A stretch of 64,000 nucleotides of DNA from assembly GCA_027922465.2 (NCBI GenBank), contig BQMF02000022.1, positions 1,488,001 through 1,552,000 of the forward strand, read 5' to 3'. Position 1 is the first letter of the stretch; every line of letters starts with the position of its first letter. The position numbers and the translations under genes were made by a program. Under the pieces are notes generated by a model. That model worked only from the letters and a program-made list of their open reading frames with translations. It made no database searches and was not told where the DNA came from. This stretch comes from Turritopsis dohrnii (taxonomy: Eukaryota; Cnidaria; Hydrozoa; Anthoathecata; Oceaniidae). Shown here one piece after another: positions 12,373 through 22,560 of this stretch.

Positions 12373-12539
12373 TAAAGCTTGGTTCCCATTTGTGGTATAA
12401 TCGCGTTAATTTTACAGATTTTATTTTTAAGAATCGCGTTAATTTTATTCGGTATAATACCTGCTAACATTTCCACTTGAAACGAAATTAACCCTAGAAA
12501 TTAAACCCGTTGTAAAATAGAAAGTGTTTAGTGTAGAGA

Positions 12540-12627
12540 TGGAAGAACTAGATGAAGAATATTTATTGTTGTTGATGCTTTTGAGAAGAGCTAGAAAAAG
12601 AAATAGAAACAACCGAAATATAAAAAA
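12540..12627 (+). pseudogene. Harbinger transposase N-terminal fragment
   Basis: From an ATG the frame reads MEELDEEYLLLLMLLRRARK and a few more basic residues, the acidic-then-leucine-then-arginine pattern common at the start of HARBI1-type transposases. It runs straight into the left inverted repeat of the DIRS element at about 12,626. No catalytic region is left. The assignment relies on composition plus the TAA-flanked terminal repeats. Confidence 0.5.
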
Positions 12628-12713
12628 TTTTACTTCGTAAAATCTCCACCGGAGCTAATACTGGAGTCTCCGCTTTGCTAAATAAATCTCGAGGTCATCG
12701 CTTTAACCTCCTT
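12626..12713 (+). repeat. DIRS left inverted terminal repeat
   Basis: About 87 bp that match, reverse-complemented, 16,823-16,910. It contains CTAATACTGGAGTCTCCGC and CTCGAGGTCATCGCTTTAAC. A third, shorter copy of the same block lies at 17,171-17,222. Confidence 0.9.
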
Positions 12714-12878
12714 CTTCGCTTTTCTTCGCTCGAACGAACAAGACGTGCAGTGTAAGTAAACGATAAATCTTGAACATTTATCCAACAATACTATCTTAAT
12801 CCTATTTAAATTTAACGAGATTGTACTTCAGTAATTTCCTATGTTACTTTCATGCTTTCCTAGCAGAGATATTTTATC

Positions 12879-14273
12879 ATGTTTTCTCGTGTTTCTCTCA
12901 GAATGGGGTCTCCACAACAACAATCGATTGAACAGGAGTTACATGAAACTAGTGATAGTAATGACGAAGTGGTGGACACCAACCACAGTTTTGAACAAAC
13001 CCCGTCAAGGGGGCATGACAACTCCCCGAAAAGAGGGAGAGGTTTGGAAGATGACCAACCTGACGAACAACCACCTATGAAGGTTGGAAGATTTGAACTT
13101 GATGATAGTGAACTCAATGATTGGACATTATCTGCACCTTTAGCAGAGTATGCCAACAAGTATATGGATATTTATATCAAAAATAAAACCCTCAAGGAAG
13201 GGATATTGTCGGAAGACCCTGTCCCAACAAATGTTGGCAATGTAAAGGACTTAGATCCTTATCTCAAGGAGCTCCTTAATGAACAAGGACGAAAAGTTAC
13301 GTTGAGCCAAGATTTACAGTTATCTTCACTTCAGCAACGGGTACAAAGTGTTTATGGACCCTTGTGTAGACTCTGGACTGCCATGGAGCAGGAAAAAGAA
13401 AGTTTACTCGAGTCAGAAGAGGCTGCCAGTAATCAAAAAGCAGCTATATGTGAAATGTCAAGTTTAATTGACCAAGCAGTGTTGTTACTGGGCCAAGCTT
13501 TCAATTCTTGCTCGTATTTACGACGTTTCAATGTGCTCATTGCATTTCTCAATGATAAGAAAAAGACCGAAACTGTGTTAAAGGACATGTCTTCAACTTT
13601 CAAAAACAACGAAACCAACTTTTTGTTTGGTCCAAAGTATGAGGAAGTAGTGTCGAAATCTGTGAATTCCAAGAATAAATCGAAGGAATTGTTTGGGACA
13701 TTCAGTAAACCTACACGTGGTGGTAATGCTGGACCTTCGAATCGCCGGCCCTTTTCAAGAAGCCCCTTACCCCAATCATCAAGAGGTAGGGGGCGTGGAT
13801 TATTTACCTCAGCTGGACAACAATTCTCAAATACCAATAGACCACCAAATGGTAGAGGTAAGAATGAATTTCAATCCTTTTTCTTTGATAGGCCAAACAG
13901 TAGAGCTTTTGTCTCCAGACAAATTTCACAAAATTCACCCAGCTGTGTTAAGACTATTTCCAAGTCCTATTCCTCAGGTACCTTTGGCCGGGAGACTAAG
14001 GCATTTTGTAAGCAATTGGGAAAAATTGACAAGCGATCCATACATTTTGAACACAGTAAAGGGATTTCAAATAGAGTTTCACTCAACACCTGTACAACAA
14101 CAGGCTCCAAAACAGTTCTCTGTGGGGAGAGAAGAGGAAAAGGATCTTGTGAAACAAGAGATCCAGGCAATGTTAAAAAAGGGAGCTATCAGGAAGGTAG
14201 ACCCACTGCCAAATCATTTTCTGAGCACAATTTTTTTAGTACCCAAGAAGGATGGGAGGGAATCGCCCTGTAA
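12879..14273 (+). CDS. DIRS ORF1, gag-like protein
   Basis: An open frame starts at ATG 12,879, with an alternative ATG at 12,903 (MGSPQQQ). It encodes a polar, acidic N-terminal half, a helical middle and an Arg/Gly-rich stretch (RRPFSRSPLPQSSRGRGRGL, about 13,743) suited to nucleic-acid binding, as in DIRS and other retroelement Gag proteins. Beyond about 13,980 the frame runs over the start of the RT frame (+1 relative), so the last ~100 residues may be an out-of-frame overlap. There is no zinc knuckle. Function is inferred from position and composition. Confidence 0.7.
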   Translation: MFSRVSLRMGSPQQQSIEQELHETSDSNDEVVDTNHSFEQTPSRGHDNSPKRGRGLEDDQPDEQPPMKVGRFELDDSELNDWTLSAPLAEYANKYMDIYIKNKTLKEGILSEDPVPTNVGNVKDLDPYLKELLNEQGRKVTLSQDLQLSSLQQRVQSVYGPLCRLWTAMEQEKESLLESEEAASNQKAAICEMSSLIDQAVLLLGQAFNSCSYLRRFNVLIAFLNDKKKTETVLKDMSSTFKNNETNFLFGPKYEEVVSKSVNSKNKSKELFGTFSKPTRGGNAGPSNRRPFSRSPLPQSSRGRGRGLFTSAGQQFSNTNRPPNGRGKNEFQSFFFDRPNSRAFVSRQISQNSPSCVKTISKSYSSGTFGRETKAFCKQLGKIDKRSIHFEHSKGISNRVSLNTCTTTGSKTVLCGERRGKGSCETRDPGNVKKGSYQEGRPTAKSFSEHNFFSTQEGWEGIAL

Positions 14274-14343
14274 TCAACTTGAAATAATTAACATTCCCTA
14301 CCTCCCTACGTCCACTTCGAAATGGAGGGATTATTCCTGCTAA
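13978..14343 (+). pseudogene. DIRS ORF2 start, N-terminal RT segment (frame-broken)
   Basis: This frame gives VPLAGRLRHFVSNWEKLT, then QIEFHSTPVQQQAPKQFS and a KGAIRKV...NHFLSTIFLVPKKDGR segment, the standard lead-in to a DIRS reverse transcriptase. The frame is lost between 14,262 and 14,330; RT homology resumes in another frame at MEGLFLLKELL (14,322). At least two small indels are needed to explain the break. Confidence 0.75.
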
Positions 14344-16841
14344 AGGAGTTACTGAATCCAGGGGATTTTATGTGCAAAATCGACTTGAAAGATGCCTATT
14401 TCGTAGTACCATTATCAGAGTCTTCCAGGAAGTATGTGAGATTTCTGTGGGAAGGCAATTTATACGAATTCCTTTGTCTGTGTTTTGGTCTAGGCCCAGC
14501 ACCCAGGATATTTACAAAGTTATTGAAAATTCCCATCTCCCTGTTAAGGAAACTAAATGTGAAAGTCATCATTTATCTGGACGATATGCTCTTAATAGCA
14601 AAGACAAGGGAAAACTTATTGTTGGCCCGAGACACATTGATTTTTCTTTTGCAAAATCTAGGGTTTCTTATCAATATCCCCAAGTCAGTGTTGCAACCAA
14701 CACAATGTCTGAAGTTCCTAGGGTTCATTATAGACAGCCTAACAATGACTGTAAAACTTCCAGAGGAAACCGTAATGTCTATTCAGACAGAATGCCAGGG
14801 AATACTGGAGTCATCGAGGGTTTCAGTGAGGGAATTGACCCGACTCATAGGCCGTTTGTCTTCTACAGCAATAGCAGTGTTACCAGCTCCGCTGCAGTTT
14901 CGCTTTTTACAACGACAACAGATTCGGGAGTTACAGAAACAAAAATCATTCGAGGCAAAGTTCCCTCTGTCGGAGGAGGCCAGGCAGGAAATCAACTGGT
15001 GGCTTCTGAATTTGGACCTATACAATGGCAAATGTCTGATTTTACCTCCAGCTCAGATGATAATCAACTCAGATGCATCAAAGGAGGGCTGGGGAGCAGC
15101 ATGCAAGGGCAGGACAACAGGCGGACCCTGGAGCAGGGAAGAACGAATGTTGCACATAAATGTACTAGAATTGATGGCAGCAGAGATAGCAATCAAAACT
15201 TTCACCTTGCCAGAAAAGAAAGGTGTGATCTTACATGTTCAGTTAGACAATATGGTAGCATTGAAATACCTTTTAAAAATGGGGGGAACCAGAAACGAAC
15301 AACTATTGCAAATAAGCAAGAGAATTTGGGACTACCTTTTAGAGAGACAGATCATGATTACTGCCGAATATATCCCAAGTGCAATGAACAAGGAAGCAGA
15401 TCGGGAGTCTCGCTCGGTGCAGGACTCAAGCGAATGGAAGCTACTTCCATGCATCTTCCAACAAATCTGTCAAGTGAAGGGGAGACCAGAGATAGACCTG
15501 TTTGCATCAAGAATATCACATCAACTTCATCGATATGTGTCTTGGAAACTAGACCCGTACAGTCAGGGAAGGGATGCCTTTCAAATGAATTGGAGCCAAC
15601 TTTTCACTTATGCGTTCCCACCCTTCAATCTGATAGGTCGGGTAGCAAAAAAAAGTGCAGGTGGAGTGCTCGGACATGATTCTTATCACGCCAACTTGGC
15701 AGACACAGCCTTGGTTCCCAACTCTTTTACAAATGTCATTCTCAAATCCAATGCTCCTTCCGGACATTCCAGACATCCTTCTAGACCCAAAGGGTATGAG
15801 ACATCATCTGGTTCAATACAATTGTCTAAGGCTAATGGTTTGGACCATTTCAGGAAAACCTTGGAGACAGAGGGAATATCAGAAAGGGCTGCCTCCCTTA
15901 TCACAAGTTCTAGACGATCAGGAACACTGCAAAATTACCAGTCGGCTTGGGGAAAATGGCATCGCTGGTGTGCTCAACGAGAAATATGTCCCATTAGATG
16001 TCCTCTAAGTTTCGTTTTAGATTTTTTAGCGGAACTCTTTGCTGATGGTCTGCAGCACGGAACTATAGGGGGTTACAGATCTGCAATATCTGCCTATCAT
16101 GACCCTATTGAAGGAATCAAAGTTGGGGAACATCCTAGAGTAAAAGCTTTGATGACAGGAGTATTTAATAAGAGACCACCACAAGTTAAATGCATGTTTA
16201 TTTGGGATGTGGAAGATGTACTTTCTTACATCATAAGTCTGCAGAATAATGAGCTATTATCGGACAAAATTTTGTCTCTAAAATTGACTATGTTAATGTC
16301 TTTAACAGCTGCTTCTCGCGCATCTGAGATCACTAGCCTAGAGGTTAATTATTTAGTTAAGCATAAAGATTTTTACTTATTCAATTTTTCTAAGCATTCA
16401 AAAGTTTCTAAACCGGGAAAACCAATACCTTTTATAAAATTTTATAAGTTTAAAGAAAACAATAAGCTGTGTGTATGTGATACAATTGAGTCTTACTTAC
16501 AGAGAAGGGAAAAATGGGGAGTGAATGAAAGCCAGCTCCTAGTAAGCCATATTAAACCACACAAAGCAGTGACAACTTCCACCGTCTCACGCTGGCTTTG
16601 TCAATTCTTAAAATTTACCGGGATAAATGCGGAAAGGTTCACAGGCCACTCTACTAGATCGGCTGCTAGTTCTAAAGCTGCAAAAGTAGGGGTGTCTGTT
16701 AGTGATGTTCTCAAACAAGGCCATTGGTCGAATGAATCAACATTTCAAAAGTTTTACCATAAGGAAATATCAGACCCAACATTAAATTTTCAATCAGCAG
16801 TACTAAACAAGGGCTTTGAAGAAAGGAGGTTAAAGCGATGA
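14322..16841 (+). CDS. DIRS RT-RNase H and tyrosine recombinase in one frame
   Basis: An 839-codon frame. Reverse transcriptase palm: KIDLKDAYF (about residue 20) and catalytic YLDD (about 84). RNase H: INSDASKEGWG (about 247), with downstream ELMAAE and LDN acidic positions. Residues 385-430 have DLFASRISHQ, GRDAFQMNW and YAFPPF, the region compared with Dam methyltransferases in DIRS elements. From about residue 530 a tyrosine recombinase follows: N-terminal SAM-like region, ASRASEI (catalytic Arg), GHSTRSA (His-x-x-Arg), GHW, and nucleophile Tyr in FQKFYHKE. An A8 run at 15,647-15,654 precedes a stretch that makes sense only in the +1 frame (15,655-16,008: LITPTWQTQPWFP). The apparent single ORF therefore looks like a frameshift-made fusion of two normally overlapping genes. 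Confidence 0.85.
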   Translation: MEGLFLLKELLNPGDFMCKIDLKDAYFVVPLSESSRKYVRFLWEGNLYEFLCLCFGLGPAPRIFTKLLKIPISLLRKLNVKVIIYLDDMLLIAKTRENLLLARDTLIFLLQNLGFLINIPKSVLQPTQCLKFLGFIIDSLTMTVKLPEETVMSIQTECQGILESSRVSVRELTRLIGRLSSTAIAVLPAPLQFRFLQRQQIRELQKQKSFEAKFPLSEEARQEINWWLLNLDLYNGKCLILPPAQMIINSDASKEGWGAACKGRTTGGPWSREERMLHINVLELMAAEIAIKTFTLPEKKGVILHVQLDNMVALKYLLKMGGTRNEQLLQISKRIWDYLLERQIMITAEYIPSAMNKEADRESRSVQDSSEWKLLPCIFQQICQVKGRPEIDLFASRISHQLHRYVSWKLDPYSQGRDAFQMNWSQLFTYAFPPFNLIGRVAKKSAGGVLGHDSYHANLADTALVPNSFTNVILKSNAPSGHSRHPSRPKGYETSSGSIQLSKANGLDHFRKTLETEGISERAASLITSSRRSGTLQNYQSAWGKWHRWCAQREICPIRCPLSFVLDFLAELFADGLQHGTIGGYRSAISAYHDPIEGIKVGEHPRVKALMTGVFNKRPPQVKCMFIWDVEDVLSYIISLQNNELLSDKILSLKLTMLMSLTAASRASEITSLEVNYLVKHKDFYLFNFSKHSKVSKPGKPIPFIKFYKFKENNKLCVCDTIESYLQRREKWGVNESQLLVSHIKPHKAVTTSTVSRWLCQFLKFTGINAERFTGHSTRSAASSKAAKVGVSVSDVLKQGHWSNESTFQKFYHKEISDPTLNFQSAVLNKGFEERRLKR

Positions 16842-16910
16842 CCTCGAGATTTATTTAGCAAAGCGGAGACTCCAGTATTAGCTCCGGTGGAGATTTTACG
16901 AAGTAAAATT
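16823..16910 (-). repeat. DIRS right inverted terminal repeat
   Basis: Reverse complement of 12,626-12,713, starting next to the recombinase stop codon (16,839-16,841). It ends in GATTTTACGAAGTAAAATT, itself a small palindrome. Confidence 0.9.
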
Positions 16911-17293
16911 GAGAATTACGTCAGGCCGCGCAGCGGCCGCAATGTAATTCCGATTTTACGAGTAAAATCCGAACCGACGAGCTAATACTGCCCTCCCGCC
17001 CAACCGCATCATATTCACTTGTTTCTTTTGTTTTATAGGATATCACTACAATCGTTCTCGCGGAAGAGGTTTTTCACGTTAACTGTATATCATGATAAAA
17101 GAAAATATTTCAACCAAAATATATTGTTTATTTTTTGTCTGTACCCTGTCATGATGAAAGTTGTTCGGTTCAAGCGATGACCTCGAGATTTATTTAGCAA
17201 AGCGGAGACTCCAGTATTAGCTCGTCGGTTCCGATTTTACTCGTAAAATCGGAATTACATTGCGGCCGCTGCGCGGCCTGACGTAATTCTCAA
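16908..17293. repeat. DIRS terminal palindromic region
   Basis: Two 83-bp blocks (16,908-16,990 and 17,211-17,293) are inverted copies of each other with about one mismatch. They include the GC-rich string GGCCGCGCAGCGGCCGC. A loop of about 220 bp separates them. The second block is preceded by a partial terminal repeat (17,171-17,222). This is where DIRS elements keep the sequence complementary to their circle junction, so it is probably that region, possibly rearranged. Confidence 0.65.
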
Positions 17294-17498
17294 TAAATAT
17301 GCATGTTCTGGGTTCGCAGTATGTAAATTCGAGCTTTTCAGCGACATCACTCCAGGCACTTTTTACAGCATCTTTTTCTTTGTAACTCTTTTGAGTTTTG
17401 TCATAATGACAAGTGTACAAACGTACTTCTTCAGACAATAATTCTTCTTCGTGAAGTAAGTAACATTTTTTGTTTGCAATGTAGTTTCTCATCCACAA
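17294..17498 (-). pseudogene. MADF/Myb-like DNA-binding fragment of the Harbinger element
   Basis: The minus-strand frame has VRLYTCHYDKTQKSYKEKD, then AWSDVAEKLEFT, the spacing of a MADF or Myb/SANT-like DNA-binding domain. It is cut off at 17,293 where DIRS sequence begins. Harbinger elements commonly carry such a second gene opposite the transposase, which fits the TAA-flanked ends here. No upstream exon was resolved. Confidence 0.5.
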
Positions 17499-17741
17499 TA
17501 AGATTTTTGTCGGCTTCTTTTGATCTCAGCAAATGAGTATTTAAACGCGGCGTTTATTTCATTTTTGAAATCAAAAAATTTTGTTTCCAACTTGGAGATT
17601 TTATTCGCGTTTAACAGTGTTAATATTTAAGGTTCAAAAGGTCAAAAACGTTTCCACTGGAGATAAAAACCTAACGCGACTAAAATCTACCTGCTTAACG
17701 CCAATAAACGCGATTAAACCACAAATGGGAACCAAGCTTAA

Positions 17742-19300
17742 CGGTATATAACGTGACCATATTTGAGAAAATGGCCGGAACACCCATTTTTCGACTGGGC
17801 CAAAATACCCCCTCCCGGGTTTGGCCCGAAAAAACGATGTTGCTCAAGATATTTTTCGGAGGATTTTTGATATGTTATTCTACATAAAATTGCGGTTCTG
17901 TTGATACCAAATTTACTAAGTTAACAATTTTTTACGGGTTCATCTCGTTTTCATGCTAATTTAACTACACTAATGCATCTACTGACCAGTGAACTTAGCA
18001 AATTTTGATATAAATAATACTGTTGAATCATTTCATATATTTGAATAAGTTCTTCATCTCAAACATTTTCATGAGAACCTTTTCTCAGTGTTAGTAAATA
18101 AAATGCATTATCTTTATAGGTTGTTTTTGTGTGTGTGTGTCATATTATTGGGTATCTATATTTCTTCTGCGGAAGATTGAACCTCAATACACTCAAGTTT
18201 GAATTTTCTGTTCATTTTTTACTTTTGTCCACTGACTCTTTACATGGTTTCTGGATGTGTCTCCAAAATAAATCACAGCTCGTGTTTACAAAGATAAAAT
18301 CCACACAACACCACATAAATTTTGCAATCTCCCCTTTATCATTCAAGTTTGCCGAATGTAATAACCTTGATAAGGAATAAAATCTTTATCAAATTAGAAA
18401 CACCGCTTTCCAGAATGCTGTTGAAATTTTGGAAATATGTGAACAACTATAAAGTTTTGCAGAAAAGAAATCGAGTGAACTCGACGAATTATATTTGGTC
18501 TCTATATTGGTTGTAATATGTAAAAGATGAATGCACGAGACAAAGTTTTTCGGGCCACCTTTTACAAAAATTACACAGATTTTATGTAATTTTCATGTCA
18601 CGTGACCAGTGTTTGCCAGGGTCTTCTTTGCCGCTATCCGTATATAAAAAAGGCAAGAGACCCTGGGTTCAAGTTTGGACACCCAGTTTAATATTCAGCT
18701 GTCTTAAGCAGGTTATCTTATGACACAAGAATAAATTTAATACCAGAAGGTGCGCATCAAGCTATTTTTCTCTACCAAGAAAACTTTTTGAGCATGTATA
18801 ATTTGCCATTATTGGTTAAAAAAGCAATCGAATGAATAATTCTGTTGACAAAACCTTTACTCCTTGACTATTACAGTTAATTAATGAATATCTGCATGCT
18901 TTAAGGAGTGTTCCACTGAAATGGAACTGGAATACAGAAAATAAAGTCAATATATTTGTATATTATAATAACTAGGACTTTTTGAGTGGGTTATCTTATA
19001 GGATAGATTCGCTTAGGTTATTATATTCATTAAATGGGATCAACCAATCTTATCCCTTGACAATTTCAGGCAACGAGAGAAGATCATTGTCCTAGAATCG
19101 TCCAACATACGTTCATTATTACATTATTGTGTCTTTAAGTTTAAAACCCACTTCGCAATCTGCACGCGCTAAAAATTTGGGTTGAATATATGAATGACAA
19201 AATCTTTGAATTTTGAAAAATTATATGGCAACGAAATACAAATACAGAGGAATGCAATTAATGTTATATTAAAACCATTAAAGTTATCGTGCATTGAGAG
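17742..19300. other. No gene seen
   Basis: AT-rich. Holds a short GTGTGTGTGTGT run at about 18,128 and an imperfect hairpin near 18,617-18,666 (CCAGGGTCTTCTTTGCC against GGCAAGAGACCCTGG) followed by GGGTTCAAG. No convincing exon was found. Confidence 0.5.
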
Positions 19301-19349
19301 GTTTGTTCAGCACAGCAAGCGACCAACTACTGAATCCATCAGTGGCCAA

Positions 19350-19480
19350 TATTTACATTAATAGGCCCAATAGTAAACCATTGACCAAGTTTCGTTTTTA
19401 TAAACTGAAATCCCAATTGTGGTGGCTAAGATAAAAAAAAACATAGATTAAACCAGCATCATATCAAAAGTACAAAACAC
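19350..19480 (+). repeat. Dispersed repeat shared with 47.96-48.08 kb
   Basis: GCCCAATAGTAAACCATTGACC, TTTCGTT, TAAACTGAAATCCCAAT and ACATAGATTAA occur in the same order at 47,970-48,062. About 120 bp in direct orientation; flanks do not match. Class unknown. Confidence 0.7.
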
Positions 19481-21470
19481 ATATTTCTAGGTGGGGTAAG
19501 AACAAAAATATTTTGCTGTTGCTGTTAGTAAACCGATACGTAACATGTTTTGGCTATTATTCTCAAAACAGACTAAACTAGACTATGAATCCATCCATTT
19601 CAAGACTCTGGTGCAACACATCCGTGCACCTATAAATCTTTTCCGTTTTCCCTACAAGGTAAAAAAATTATGTAAAAAAAGAATTGATATGCAGCTTTAC
19701 ATTAGATGACAAATGCTTATTTGGTAAAGGACAAAAGGTTTATAGAGCTTTAGTTGAAGATACTCCATGAAGTTAAGAAACTGCAACCTAATATTTCAAA
19801 CTCTTACAAAAAGCTGGATTAGATCATTATTTCATATGAATTTATTTCTCAATAATCTATGTCACAACCTAACGTTATACGTCATATAACAAGACGTTCA
19901 AACATGCCTCAGATCGGCCCCACGGTTTTACAGTTATAGTAAATTAATTATTTCCAAACACATAAACTTTAAAATCTCCAAAAAGGTGGATTACACCACT
20001 GTTCATCCAAGTCCATTACTAAGTATGGGCGTTGATGCCTTTGTGTGGTGTAATCGGAAAATAAAAAGCAGGAGGTGGATGGTGGGTGCCTATTTATCGA
20101 ATTTTGGCAGGTATAAAAAATTCAATTGTAAACTAAATAACTACGACAATGACTTGTGTTTAGCAATTGAATACAAAGTCTTTAAGAAGATACACTGGAA
20201 ATTGAAACTTAAACTAAAAATGGCCTTCATTTCAATTTTCATAATCGGGAAGTGGAATACTGTTGTAAAACAAACAGATCTTTATGTGCACTCTTCTGCT
20301 TCTTTCTTTTTACAGTTTCTTCCTAATAGCGACAAGAGAAAAACAACATAAATCGAATTCATGTTTATACATGGTTTTCGTTCTTAGCTGTCCATTTGGA
20401 CTTCGTTCCTATGTTGATAAATACTTGAAATTGATGATCACAACGGAACAATTCAAGAAGTTAGGTATGAACAAAAATGGATCGTTATAAACATGATGCA
20501 TGTATGTTTTCAGGGTGTATTCGACCGCTCAGCAGAATTAAGGATATCTTCCTAAGATTCAATTAGAACTAAAATGTTGCCTTGTTTGTGAACAATCGAA
20601 ATAGGTTTGTGGGATCAGATGTGCTATCAAAAGGGAATGGCGGCATATGGTGCAAATGCTGTGAGACATTAATTCACTAAGAGTTTCTAATGGATGATAG
20701 CAGACGAAGTGACATTCTAAAGTAATTAGTAACCGACCATCAATCAAAATGTCGAGTATTAAGACTTGAAATTAATTTTTTTCAGCATTAAACATGGCCT
20801 AGCTGGGGTAGATCAGAATAGAGGCTAGTCTTCAGTGGGGTAGTGCGCCATTTGTTTTTTCAATCCGTGTAGATGCAAGGGAAGATTCTTTATTCCTGCT
20901 AGCTTTAAAGATGATTCAAGAGATAAAATGTTTAGTGATGGAAACAAATGGTTTTTAGTTCAGTGTTGTCCTATAAGGTTTTATTACGGTGGCAGCGAAA
21001 GCGAATACCGTATTAAACACCCGTGGACTCCTCCTCCTCCTCCTCCTACCTACTACGGCCGAAATGGCAATTAGTCTGCGATTTAGAGTCTGCGAGTCCT
21101 CCACTAAAAACTCAATATAAATTCTAATGAACAAACGCAGCCTCTCGAATTTTCACATACATGTAAATGTAGTCACGTACATTTAAAATATGTTTCTTTG
21201 ATATATTTTATCACCTAATTGATGAAGGAATTGATATATTAATCAAAAAAGTCTACATAAAACTGGGACTTTTAGTTACTTACGGTACTGAATGTACTTG
21301 AAAATAGATATGTTTTTCGTGTCAGTAAAGCTAAGTTGTTCAGACCTTCTTATTACCTTCTACGTTTGCTAGCTATCTACACTGTCGAAGGCTTTCAAAA
21401 ATCCAGTTCCGAAAGGCAGCTATTTGTTTGAATTCATTTTTGGTTTCAAGAAATTATAATTAAAAACATA
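19481..21470. other. No gene seen
   Basis: Contains small reading frames with no recognisable domain. An 11-bp inverted pair, GATTACACCAC / GTGGTGTAATC (about 19,989 and 20,046), could form a hairpin. A CTC trinucleotide tract lies at about 21,027-21,050. Confidence 0.5.
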
Positions 21471-21472
21471 TA

Positions 21473-22558
21473 CAGTGTGTTTCGTAATGTTGGAAATGAA
21501 AATTTTAAAGCTGTTTTTTTAAATGAATATAGCGAATTTCAAAATAATTTTTACACCGTTGGAAAGCCATTTTCAAGTTCTTTCGGCTAGTATGTTTTTG
21601 TGAAAAATGAAAAAGTGGTTTTTGAAAAAATAAAGAAAATGTCTTGGAAAAATGTAATTAAATTTTTAATGGTCGATTAACACGTAGTTTAATAACATCG
21701 TGCTTATTGTTTCGAAACACTGAATCCATACAAATATTTTATTAATTTTATCTTTGCGCTGAGACCCCCAAATTGATATTATTATTATTATTATTAATTA
21801 ATATTTATACAGGTTGACTTCGTCAGTAAATATGTACATATATACAAAATATATACAAAATACTGTTATAAATGAAGGACCTGTTTAACATAAAGAACAA
21901 AAGAGAGATAAAAGAAAAACAAAATCGAATTGAGAAAAAATCGAAGCGCAATGAAATTGACTAGACAATTTATTAAATTGATTGATTGCTTATTGAGATA
22001 GATTATAGTAGACTTAAAATTTCTCAAAGTATGGACTCAATCAAAACTAAATTTTTTTATTGAAGATTTGAATTTATTAAAAATGTTTTCCTGTCTGATT
22101 TCAATGTCGAGTTTGTTGAATATAACTGCCCCTTGATAGTATGACAGTTTTTTCCCCGTTTCAGTTTTAACTTTAGGTAAGCGTAACATGCAGTTATTAT
22201 TTCGTGTTGCAATTTCATGGGAGCAGATTGTATAGATTGTATTGTATACATAAAAGTTAAACGTTTTTCGTGAACACACAGCTTAAATTTGTTTATTGTT
22301 TTCCAAATTGCTGTCATTGTTTGAAAAAAGCTTTTCTTTTCATTCACATCTTAATCGACCATTAAAAATTTAATTACATTTTTCGATGACATTTTCCTTA
22401 TTTTTTCAAAACCCACTTTTTCATTTTTCACAAAAATATACTAGCCGAAAGAGCTTGAAAATGGCTTTCCATTGATGTAAAAATTATTTTGAAATACGGT
22501 ATATTCATTTCAAAAAACAACTTTAAAATTTCCATTTCCAACATTATGAAACACACTG
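21473..22558. mobile_element. Mariner-type MITE, copy 1 (with LINE insertion)
   Basis: Ends CAGTGTGTTTCGTAATG in inverse orientation, flanked by TA (21,471-21,472 and 22,559-22,560). The inverted ends extend about 200 bp. The TA duplication and CAG start fit a Tc1/mariner-derived non-autonomous element. Relative to copy 2 it is enlarged by an inserted LINE fragment (about 21,778-22,246). No transposase is encoded. Confidence 0.85.
21778..22246 (-). mobile_element. 5'-truncated LINE tail inserted in the MITE
   Basis: Read on the minus strand, codons ending at 22,037 give TRNNNCMLRLPKVKTETGKK, then YYQGAVIFNKLDIEIR and IFNKFKSSIKKF. This is the C-terminal pattern (lpk..t..gk.sf.yqGa..wN.L...ir...FK..lk) of CR1/L2/Jockey-like LINE polymerase proteins. 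An untranslated stretch follows and ends in an (AAT)n tail at about 21,778-21,800, where MITE sequence (CAAATTGATATT) resumes. Copy 2 lacks this block, giving both borders. Confidence 0.7.
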
Positions 22559-22560
22559 TA

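Larger units (their letters stand above)
12626..17293 (+). mobile_element. DIRS-type tyrosine-recombinase retrotransposon
   Basis: Order of parts: left inverted repeat (12,626-12,713), gag-like ORF, reverse transcriptase, RNase H, a Dam-like region, tyrosine recombinase, right inverted repeat (16,823-16,910), then a terminal stretch containing an 83-bp inverted-repeat pair (16,908-16,990 and 17,211-17,293). This is the DIRS plan: no integrase, no LTRs, inverted ends and a recombinase of the phage-integrase fold. The recombinase keeps its catalytic residues, but the RT region has frame breaks at about 14,262-14,330 and an extra A at 15,647-15,654, so this copy is probably no longer autonomous. 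It sits inside a Harbinger-like element. Confidence 0.9.
12376..17738. mobile_element. PIF/Harbinger-like element, interrupted by a DIRS element
   Basis: The left end AGCTTGGTTCCCATTTGTGG (12,376) is repeated in inverse at the right end (to 17,738), and both ends are flanked by TAA (12,373-12,375 and 17,739-17,741). A 3-bp TAA target duplication is typical of PIF/Harbinger. Subterminal TCGCGTTAATTTTA repeats sit near 12,410 and 12,433, with diverged partners near 17,685-17,720. Two gene remnants of the right type remain: a transposase N-terminus (12,540) and a MADF/Myb-like fragment (17,294-17,498, minus). Everything between 12,626 and 17,293 belongs to the DIRS retrotransposon. Most of the transposase gene is missing, so this copy was internally deleted or non-autonomous. 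Confidence 0.75.

Noticed and set aside
14372..15679. 435-codon frame overlapping the DIRS RT
   Set aside because: No family motifs; the RT, RNase H and recombinase motifs are all in the other frame.
19986..20351. 121-codon frame MDYTTVHPSPLLSMG...
   Set aside because: No recognisable domain, no splice support, low-complexity lysine-rich tail; likely chance.
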